From positions 1-64,000 of the forward strand of contig NZ_BMOP01000003.1 of NCBI RefSeq assembly GCF_014647135.1: a stretch of 64,000 nt of DNA, given 5' to 3'. The notes below the pieces were generated by a model. The model was not told the origin of the DNA. It did not search any database and worked only from the letters and a program-made list of their open reading frames with translations. The DNA comes from Shewanella xiamenensis (GTDB lineage Bacteria; Pseudomonadota; Gammaproteobacteria; Enterobacterales; Shewanellaceae). Positions 58,035-64,000 of the stretch are shown piece after piece (the first letter of the stretch is position 1; every line of letters starts with the position of its first letter). Both the position numbers and the translations under genes were made by a program.

Positions 58035-58179
58035 CCTTTAAGATGAATCATTTCTCTAGAAAACTGGTTCATGCCCCTGTTATGCCTATTTCGACTGGAG
58101 ATATCGAGTGTTGGTTGGTTTGTAGCCAAACGAAGCGTTGCTATTAGAAGAGCTAATCCGAATCTGGCTAAGAAGGGTG

Positions 58180-58424
58180 AATTATCTAACAAGGCTTTGT
58201 CCCAAAACGAGCAACATATCTGCTTTAAAATAAACAGGCGACACGGATGTTAAACAGGTGAGCCATGGTGATGGGCAAGACGACCGTCCGCCCCATGGAC
58301 GGGGCGGTCGAGCATCCAAGGACGGACTTGCTGCGTGTCGGTGAGTCAATGCCATGGCGAGCCTATTCACATTGACTAATGTTAACAGCCACTTTTGCCA
58401 CGTCTTTAAAGCAATCTCAATCAC
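58180..58424. repeat. GC-rich repeat-like element
   Basis: The segment is distinctly richer in GC than the flanking AT-rich genes. The core at 58281-58310 folds strongly: CGACCG pairs with CGGTCG outside, CCGCCCC with GGGGCGG inside around loop ATGGAC, with an alternative CCGTCC / GGACGG fold. I believe similar sequences recur in Shewanella genomes, but no second copy occurs in this window, so the repeat status is inferred. Confidence 0.4.
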
Positions 58425-58471
58425 TATTCGCTTGAGGGGAAGCCGAAAGCAGATTATGTTGTTGATTTAAA

Positions 58472-59035
58472 ATGGCAGATAGAATTATTGGTTGCCGTTT
58501 TCAATGGCTAAGGCGTGTAGTAACTGAAATGGATAACTTTGACTATAAATTGGGTACGTTAAACGGGATACTCACAGGGCTATCCTATGTAAACAATAAA
58601 GCGAATCACGGCTATACGTTTGAAATCACTAAAATTGATGCATCAAAACCATTAGAGATTGCAACGGAAAATTATCTTAAGGGTTTTTATAAGGATGCCA
58701 GGGTTAGCTTTAGTGAAGTCATAGACTGGCGTAGTGAGATCAATGCAGCACTTCATGATTGGCTTTTTTCCTATCTCCTACCTACAACACAGGGCGGTTG
58801 CGGCTCAGCTTTTACTTCTCTTAAGGATGTCGATAACGCCTTTTCAATGTCCATAAAAAGCTTTAGAGACGAATTTATCAAACAGATAAGTGATCAACTT
58901 GATGCGCTGGTAGAGGTCAAAAGGGTTTTAGCTGTTTCATTAATAACGGATGAATGGTACGAGATGGAATGGGTTGATTTTGCTATCGAGGGCAAGAAAG
59001 GAGTTGTATTTATTCACTTGGGCGTTTCTGATTGA
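58472..59035 (+). CDS. Protein of unknown function (accessory)
   Basis: 187 residues from ATG at 58472, or 168 from ATG at 58529; neither has a clear ribosome site. Soluble, no signal peptide, mixed alpha/beta, with an acidic C-terminus ending GKKGVVFIHLGVSD. No family recognised. Followed 42 bases later by a short ankyrin protein on the same strand. In polymorphic-toxin loci, such small proteins and short ankyrin proteins often act as immunity genes; this is only a possibility here since no toxin is seen. Confidence 0.5.
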   Translation: MADRIIGCRFQWLRRVVTEMDNFDYKLGTLNGILTGLSYVNNKANHGYTFEITKIDASKPLEIATENYLKGFYKDARVSFSEVIDWRSEINAALHDWLFSYLLPTTQGGCGSAFTSLKDVDNAFSMSIKSFRDEFIKQISDQLDALVEVKRVLAVSLITDEWYEMEWVDFAIEGKKGVVFIHLGVSD

Positions 59036-59077
59036 CCTCCTTTAAATTTGCTTCACAGGATCAGGTTAAATATCCCT

Positions 59078-59395
59078 ATGAGCACTGAACTCATCCATGC
59101 AGTTAAAGCCAAGGATACACTTGCGGTTAAGCGCATTATTGCCAATGGCGCTGATCTTGAAGGCGTTGACGAGAATGGGATGACGGCACTGTTGCATGCC
59201 TGTGAGCTACAGTCTTTTGAAATACTCAAACTACTTGTGGATGCAGGGGCCGATGTGAATCATCCAAATGCGCTGGGGTATCGTCCGCTCGATATTGCTT
59301 ACTGGCAAGGAGAGTTTCGCATGGGATGCTATACCGCTGAGAGTCAGCGTATGGTGAGCTATTTAAGCCGCCATGGCGGTAAATCCTTTAGCTAG
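59078..59395 (+). CDS. Short ankyrin-repeat protein
   Basis: 105 residues from ATG at 59078 (MSTELIHAVKAKD); a TTG at 59048 in frame would add ten residues. About three ankyrin repeats: one starting near ELIHAVKAKDTLAVKRIIANGAD, one at DENGMTALLHACELQSFEILKLLVDAGADVN and a final one at GYRPLDIAYWQ. Cytoplasmic. Unlike the 816-residue ankyrin protein 4 kb away in length; a recent common origin is not evident. Possible immunity-type protein by analogy. Confidence 0.7.
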   Translation: MSTELIHAVKAKDTLAVKRIIANGADLEGVDENGMTALLHACELQSFEILKLLVDAGADVNHPNALGYRPLDIAYWQGEFRMGCYTAESQRMVSYLSRHGGKSFS

Positions 59396-59433
59396 TAGCT
59401 AGATATCAAAGCCAACTAAAAGCCCTATAAACA

Positions 59434-59480
59434 AAAATCGCGTTAGGCTCCGCTGTTCTAGCTGTGCCTAACGCGATTTT
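59434..59480 (-). terminator. Terminator of the nqr operon
   Basis: Perfect 15-base arms, AAAATCGCGTTAGGC (59434-59448) and GCCTAACGCGATTTT (59466-59480), with a 17-base loop. On the minus strand the stem ends in T. Lies 17 bases after the nqrF stop. Confidence 0.85.
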
Positions 59481-59496
59481 CTATTCCACTTACCGC

Positions 59497-60714
59497 TTAA
59501 TCACCAAAGTCATCGAGCAGGATATTTTCAGGCTCGACCCCTAAGCTTTCAAGCATACGGATCACCGAGGAGTTCATGATTGGAGGGCCACACATGTAGT
59601 ACTCGCAATCCTCTGGTGCCTTATGATGTTTAAGGTAATTTTCGTAAATCACATTATGAATAAAGCCGGTGTAACCCGTCCAGTTATCCTCTGGTAACGG
59701 CTCCGACAGCGCCACATGCCAAACAAAGTTGTCATTCTCAGCCGCTAATGCATCGAAATCATGTTGGTAAAACACCTCACGGGTCGAACGGGCACCGTAC
59801 CAAAAACTCATCTTACGCTTGGTCTTTTTACTCTTTAGCTGATCGAAAATATGTGAGCGCATCGGTGCCATGCCCGCACCACCACCGATAAATACCATTT
59901 CTGCATCGGTATCCTTCACAAAGAACTCACCGAATGGGCCAGAAATAGTCACCTTATCCCCCGCCTTGAGGTTAAAGATATAAGAAGACATCTTACCCGG
60001 TGGCACATTGGCCGATGGTGGCGTGGCAATCCGCACGTTAAGCATAATGCGGCCCTTTTCATCGGGATAGTTCGCCATCGAATAGGCGCGCAGCACATCT
60101 TCATTAACAGTGGAGACTAAGTCGAAGAGACCGTATTTTTCCCAATCGTCTCGGTACTTAGCCGGAATATCAAAATCGGCGTACTTCACCACATGGGCTG
60201 GCGCTTCAATTTGAATATAGCCCCCCGCCTTAAAGCGCACGTCTTCACCTTCGGGCAGTTTTAGCAGTAACTCTTTGATAAAGGTGGCCTTGTTATCGTT
60301 TGAGATCACCTCACATTGCCACTTCTTCACGCCAAAGATTTCTTCTTCTAGCTCAAGTTCCATATCGGTCTTCACCGCCACTTGGCAGGCGAGACGACAG
60401 CCTTCTTTGGCTTCTTTTTTAGTGATATGCCCTTGTTCTGTTGGCAGAATATCACCACCGCCCGATTTGACTTTCACTCGGCACTGGCCGCAAGTACCGC
60501 CGCCACCACAGGCCGAGGGAATAAAAATATTCTTGCTCGCCAAGGCGCCAAGCAGCTTGTCGCCCGCGGCAACTTTAATGCTTTTCTCGGCGTCGTCGTT
60601 AATCCCGATAGTGATCTCACCGGTAGTCACTAATTTCTTTTTGGCGATAAGGATTACTATCACCAGTAGGCACACCACTAAGGTGAACATGCCTATGCCT
60701 ATTGCCATTTCCAT
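59497..60714 (-). CDS. nqrF: Na+-translocating NADH:quinone reductase subunit F
   Basis: 405 residues (V. cholerae 408). The entry point of electrons from NADH. N-terminal membrane helix (about 5-25), then a 2Fe-2S ferredoxin domain with [10 protein letters not shown] (about 69-78) and a fourth cysteine in GCRLACQ, then an FAD domain with [11 protein letters not shown] (FAD-binding RxYS) and an NADH domain with [14 protein letters not shown] and MCGPPIMN. The C-terminal LLDDFGD is typical. ATG at 60714 has an AGGG site. Last gene of nqrABCDEF. Confidence 0.97.
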   Translation of the reverse strand: MEMAIGIGMFTLVVCLLVIVILIAKKKLVTTGEITIGINDDAEKSIKVAAGDKLLGALASKNIFIPSACGGGGTCGQCRVKVKSGGGDILPTEQGHITKKEAKEGCRLACQVAVKTDMELELEEEIFGVKKWQCEVISNDNKATFIKELLLKLPEGEDVRFKAGGYIQIEAPAHVVKYADFDIPAKYRDDWEKYGLFDLVSTVNEDVLRAYSMANYPDEKGRIMLNVRIATPPSANVPPGKMSSYIFNLKAGDKVTISGPFGEFFVKDTDAEMVFIGGGAGMAPMRSHIFDQLKSKKTKRKMSFWYGARSTREVFYQHDFDALAAENDNFVWHVALSEPLPEDNWTGYTGFIHNVIYENYLKHHKAPEDCEYYMCGPPIMNSSVIRMLESLGVEPENILLDDFGD

Positions 60715-60765
60715 TCGATAACCCTTTTTCTAAACAGAATGCGGTTTTACTTTCTCAGCCACGCG

Positions 60766-61374
60766 TTACAGCGAGATCCCCGAGAAAGACATAAAGCCAA
60801 GTGCCATCAACCCTGTGGTAATAAAGGTGATACCAATCCCCTGTAAGCCTTCAGGAATCGCATGAAACTTCATCCGCTCACGCAGCCCTGCCAGCATCAC
60901 AATCGCCAACGCCCAACCCGTGCCCGAACCCATGGCAAACACCGCCGATTCGGCAAAGTTGTAATCACGGTTAGCCATAAAGATCACTCCAGCAAAAATC
61001 GCGCAGTTTACGGTGAGCAGTGGCAAGAAGATCCCAAGTGAGTCATACAGGCTTGGAATGTATTTATCTAAAAACATTTCCAAAATTTGCACTAAGGCTG
61101 CAATCACACCGATAAAGGTGATCAGTTGCAGATAGCTTAAATCGATGCCAGGCATCCCCGCCCAAGCCAGAGCGCCCGGTGCTAGTACTTTCGCATAGAT
61201 CAGTTGGTTTAAGGGCACGGCTAAGGTCATCACTACGATAACCGCAACGCCTAAGCCGAAAGCGGTCGACACCTTTTTAGACACGGCTAAAAAGGTACAC
61301 ATACCGAGGAAGAACGACAGCGCCATGTTGTCTAAGAAAGTGGCCTGTATAAACAGATTAATATAGTGTTCCAT
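60766..61374 (-). CDS. nqrE: Na+-translocating NADH:quinone reductase subunit E
   Basis: 202 residues, six membrane helices. Together with NqrD forms an inverted pair of membrane subunits that hold an iron centre between them. Conserved cysteine in NCAIFAGV (about 119-126) and [14 protein letters not shown] near the N-terminus (21-34) fit the cysteine ligands of the NqrD/E iron site. The GGAG ribosome site lies before ATG at 61374, 9 bases after nqrD. Confidence 0.96.
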   Translation of the reverse strand: MEHYINLFIQATFLDNMALSFFLGMCTFLAVSKKVSTAFGLGVAVIVVMTLAVPLNQLIYAKVLAPGALAWAGMPGIDLSYLQLITFIGVIAALVQILEMFLDKYIPSLYDSLGIFLPLLTVNCAIFAGVIFMANRDYNFAESAVFAMGSGTGWALAIVMLAGLRERMKFHAIPEGLQGIGITFITTGLMALGFMSFSGISL

Positions 61375-61383
61375 ATCCGCTCC

Positions 61384-62004
61384 TTAACCGCGTTTACGCT
61401 GGATTACGTTAATGGTCCAGATCAGCAGGCCAATCAGGAAGAAGGCGCTTGGGGGCAACTTAAACATCTCGTTAGGTAAGTACCAGCCGCCGTTTTCAAC
61501 CGTAGTCAACACGCTATGGCCAAACAGATTGCCCGTGCCTAATAGCTCACGCACAAAGGCCACACTGATCAGCACCAAGCCATAACCCGCCGCGTTACCC
61601 ACGGCATCGACCACGGCTAAGTGAGGTGGATACTTCATCGCAAAGGCTTCTGCGCGGCCCATGATGATACAGTTAGTGATGATTAACCCAACGAATACAG
61701 AGAGTTGCTTAGATAGCTCGTAAGCCACATCCTGTAACACCATATCGACGATAATCACCAAGGAGGCAATGACCGTCATCTGGGCAATGATCCGCACACT
61801 GTTAGGGATAAAGTTGCGAATGGCGGAGATGATAAGGTTTGAGAACACCAGTACGAAGGTCACCGCCAGTGTCATCACCACGGCCGTCTGCATGGAGTTA
61901 CTCACCGCCAGCGCCGAACATACGCCCAGCACTTGCATCGCCACTGGGTTATTGGCAAATACAGGGCCTGCTAGCATGTCCCGCATGGATAAACTGTTGC
62001 TCAT
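61384..62004 (-). CDS. nqrD: Na+-translocating NADH:quinone reductase subunit D
   Basis: 206 residues, six membrane helices. Partner of NqrE in the membrane part of the pump. Conserved [11 protein letters not shown] (about 26-36) and [12 protein letters not shown] (about 109-120) carry the cysteines of the shared iron site. ATG at 62004 overlaps the nqrC stop by four bases (ATGA), so translation is coupled. Confidence 0.96.
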   Translation of the reverse strand: MSNSLSMRDMLAGPVFANNPVAMQVLGVCSALAVSNSMQTAVVMTLAVTFVLVFSNLIISAIRNFIPNSVRIIAQMTVIASLVIIVDMVLQDVAYELSKQLSVFVGLIITNCIIMGRAEAFAMKYPPHLAVVDAVGNAAGYGLVLISVAFVRELLGTGNLFGHSVLTTVENGGWYLPNEMFKLPPSAFFLIGLLIWTINVIQRKRG

Positions 62005-62795
62005 TTTGCACCTCCCAACTCACCTTGCTCAGCCGATGCCTTTAATTGGTTGAAGAAGGTTTGGAAACCCTCGACGCCAAACCAAAACTCCATTGCGCGC
62101 TGTACGCCACGGCCTGTCATGGTCGCGCCACTCACAGCATCAACACCGTGGATATCACCCTCTTTGGCACCGCCTTTCACGAGGCGCATCGCAAACTTGC
62201 CTTTTTCATCAAAGAGTTGTTTACCCTTCCACAGGGATAACCAATGTGGGTCAGTCACAAAGTCACCGATACCTGGGGTTTCACCGTGCTCGTAAACCAC
62301 CATACCTTTAATAGTATTAAAGTCAGGCTCAACGGCCACGTAACCGTAGATCATCGACCATAGCCCTTTACCGTAGAAAGGCACGACCACGCTGGATAAT
62401 TTGCCGCTATCATCGAACACTTTAAACACACGGGCATCGTTAGCACGGGTTTTAATCTTAGCAATATCCTTTTTAGGGGCGCTTGAGGTTTCAGGGTTAA
62501 TCGCTGCCATGCGCTCGTCAAAGTCGAGTACATTGGCATCAGAGTCCACTTTGCCTGTGTCGAGATTAATCAATAATGGCTTAACGGATTTAGCAAAAAT
62601 CTCTCTAAACTCATTACCTTGGCCTAAATTGACATCGGCCGCCATCAACACATAACGTTGTAACTCATCGCGTTTTTTCGCGAGTTTGCGTTCTTTTAAT
62701 ACGCCTGCGGTACCGGTGATCATAAAGGAGCACAAAAGGCAGAGCGTAATGGTGAAGATCATGGTCCCCACCACAGTATCTTTCTTAAATACCAT
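62001..62795 (-). CDS. nqrC: Na+-translocating NADH:quinone reductase subunit C
   Basis: 264 residues. One N-terminal membrane helix (about 9-30) and a periplasmic FMN-binding domain. The flavin attachment motif is AVSGATMTG, with T225 as the covalent FMN site, the same number as in V. cholerae NqrC. Overlaps nqrB by 11 bases at its start and nqrD by four at its end. Needs the flavin transferase ApbE, which is not encoded in the window. Confidence 0.96.
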   Translation of the reverse strand: MVFKKDTVVGTMIFTITLCLLCSFMITGTAGVLKERKLAKKRDELQRYVLMAADVNLGQGNEFREIFAKSVKPLLINLDTGKVDSDANVLDFDERMAAINPETSSAPKKDIAKIKTRANDARVFKVFDDSGKLSSVVVPFYGKGLWSMIYGYVAVEPDFNTIKGMVVYEHGETPGIGDFVTDPHWLSLWKGKQLFDEKGKFAMRLVKGGAKEGDIHGVDAVSGATMTGRGVQRAMEFWFGVEGFQTFFNQLKASAEQGELGGAK

Positions 62796-63999
62796 GACGT
62801 TTTACTCTCCGTTTGATGTTGGCACGGGCCACCAGATAATCGAACAGCGGTGCCCACAGGTTGGCGAACAGGATGGCTAACATCACGCCTTCTGGCATTT
62901 TGGGGTTAGCCACACGGATAAGGATTGTCATAAAACCAATCAAGGCGCCGTAGGCGAACTTGCCTTGGCGGGTATAAGAGGTCGTGACAGGATCGGTCGC
63001 CATAAACATCATCGCGATAGCAAAGCCGCCCGTGACTAAGTGCCATGTCCAAGGCATTGCCATCATCTGGTTTGTGCTTGAACCAATAACATTGAACAAG
63101 GTTGCAGTGGCAATCATGCCCAGCATCACACCCACCACAATACGCCAGTCGGCTAAACGGGTGATAAGCAGCAATAAACCACCGAGCAACACAGCGAGCG
63201 TGCTGGTTTCACCAATCGCGCCCACGGTAAAACCGAAGAAATTATTCCACCAGTTAGGGTCGCTAAAGGCGCTGTACCAAGCGTAATCGGCAAATTGCAG
63301 CTTACCGGCAGCGGCTTGCGCTAGGGCTGTCGCGCCAGAAAAACCATCCACGGCAACCAGTTGCTTAACGGTCGTGACTTCAGATGGATAGGCAAAATAG
63401 ATAAAGGCCAAGCCAGCTAATGCGGGGTTAAGGAAGTTATATCCCATACCACCAAACAGCTCTTTGGCAATCACTACCCCAAAGCTAATCCCCATTACCA
63501 CCAGCCAAAGCGGAATCGAAACGGGTAAAATCAGCGTAAATAACAAGGCAGTGACGAAGAAGCCTTCGTGCAATTCTTGGCGACGCACCTTGGCAAACAC
63601 CACTTCCCAAAACAGGCCTGTCAGCAATGCCGTTAAGTAAATCGGCAGATAAAAACTTAAGCCGTAGAGGAATAAACCAATCACGCCCGTCTCGGCACTT
63701 AAGCCACCGCTTAAAGCGTTAAACAGCGCGAGTTTCCAGGTTTCTGGCGTCGTTAAGCCGCTTGCTAGTGCGAGCTGTGCCTGTAAGCCTACGTTATATA
63801 AGCCAAATAAAATGGCAGGTAATAAACAAAGGCCCACTAAGGTCATGGTACGTTTTACGTCAATGGCGTCACGCACGTGCACTTGTCCCTTAGTGCTACG
63901 ACCACTGGCGATCACCAATGAGCGCACAAAGCCCTTCATCGATTTACCCGTGGCGTAGTAGTCGTCCTGTAAATCAGGTTTTTTAGGTTGTGTCGTCAT
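62785..63999 (-). CDS. nqrB: Na+-translocating NADH:quinone reductase subunit B
   Basis: 404 residues from ATG at 63999, one base from the right edge. Ten-helix core subunit of the sodium channel and quinone site. The covalent FMN site is T224 in FSGATALAQ, which is 12 positions lower than T236 of V. cholerae; the N-terminus also differs, so this may be a true shorter form or the start may lie beyond the window. Other conserved parts: VHVRDAIDVKRTM near 40-52 and GGMGYNFLNPALAG near 187-200. nqrA would be upstream, outside. Confidence 0.92.
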   Translation of the reverse strand: MTTQPKKPDLQDDYYATGKSMKGFVRSLVIASGRSTKGQVHVRDAIDVKRTMTLVGLCLLPAILFGLYNVGLQAQLALASGLTTPETWKLALFNALSGGLSAETGVIGLFLYGLSFYLPIYLTALLTGLFWEVVFAKVRRQELHEGFFVTALLFTLILPVSIPLWLVVMGISFGVVIAKELFGGMGYNFLNPALAGLAFIYFAYPSEVTTVKQLVAVDGFSGATALAQAAAGKLQFADYAWYSAFSDPNWWNNFFGFTVGAIGETSTLAVLLGGLLLLITRLADWRIVVGVMLGMIATATLFNVIGSSTNQMMAMPWTWHLVTGGFAIAMMFMATDPVTTSYTRQGKFAYGALIGFMTILIRVANPKMPEGVMLAILFANLWAPLFDYLVARANIKRRVKRHGI

Positions 64000-64000
64000 T

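Larger units (their letters stand above)
57912..58471. other. 560-base gap within the accessory patch
   Basis: Contains a 9-base inverted repeat (57949-57979), a terminator-like hairpin (57987-58034) and a GC-rich, repeat-like segment (58180-58424). The plus-strand open frame at 58071-58253 and minus-strand frame at 58182-58424 have no ribosome site and no protein-like composition and are not called. Confidence 0.5.

Noticed and set aside
58182..58424. 80-codon minus-strand open frame and the 60-codon plus-strand frame at 58071-58253
   Set aside because: No ribosome site, arginine/proline-rich unnatural composition, and overlap with the structured GC-rich element.
59434..59480. Integron attC-like pair GTTAGGC / GCCTAAC
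   Set aside because: The two boxes are in the opposite order to an attC site, and the perfect arms with T tract just after nqrF fit a terminator.
1..64000. CRISPR arrays, tRNA and rRNA genes
   Set aside because: No regularly spaced repeats, cloverleaf sequences or rRNA segments were noticed on either strand; a covariance-model scan was not possible here.

Overview
The window looks like a chromosomal segment of a Shewanella species, probably in the S. oneidensis / MR-4 / ANA-3 group. This is inferred from gene content and order: Nqr operon, NhaD, split-Soret cytochrome, tkt-epd-pgk-fba next to metK, xerD-dsbC-recJ, and many c-di-GMP proteins. No rRNA, tRNA or CRISPR was seen, and no 16S marker confirms the genus.

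Layout from left to right. 1-300: start of a Tn5/IS4-type transposase running off the edge. 0.4-5.2 kb: two small membrane proteins, a GNAT acetyltransferase, then xerD-dsbC-recJ on the minus strand. 5.3-14 kb: BrnQ, TrmN6, an HD-GYP response regulator with a large MHYT hybrid histidine kinase, and SrmB. 14.3-24 kb: a two-gene RND efflux system, a TatD-linked radical SAM protein, a membrane sensor with a ruined GGDEF domain, and an unknown two-TM protein. 23.5-28 kb: a Tat-signal split-Soret dihaem cytochrome plus a lipoprotein, flanked by two paralogous pairs of ToxR-like membrane regulators with small membrane partners; this is the most unusual locus. 28-38 kb: NhaD, a DUF481 porin-like protein, fba, pgk, epd, tkt, and divergent metK behind a candidate MetJ operator.

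38-47.5 kb: small unknown genes, a PTS EIIC-EAL fusion, a GNAT protein, a degenerate GGDEF protein, a META-domain lipoprotein, a dicarboxylate/amino-acid:cation symporter, another GNAT and SdaC. 47.8-56.4 kb: a periplasmic penicillin-acylase-type (possible AHL acylase) lipoprotein, YjjX, a MarR-GNAT fusion, an 816-residue ankyrin protein and a serine beta-lactamase-like hydrolase. 56.4-59.4 kb: an AT-rich accessory patch with four short unrelated genes (one ankyrin) and a GC-rich repeat-like element. 59.5-64 kb: nqrF-E-D-C-B on the minus strand; nqrA would lie beyond the right edge.

Themes: sodium bioenergetics (Nqr extrudes Na+, NhaD exchanges it for H+, and BrnQ and the DAACS carrier belong to cation-coupled uptake families); central carbon metabolism (tkt, epd, pgk, fba); c-di-GMP signalling (one intact EAL, one HD-GYP, two degenerate GGDEF proteins); and a redox module under its own membrane-bound transcription regulators.
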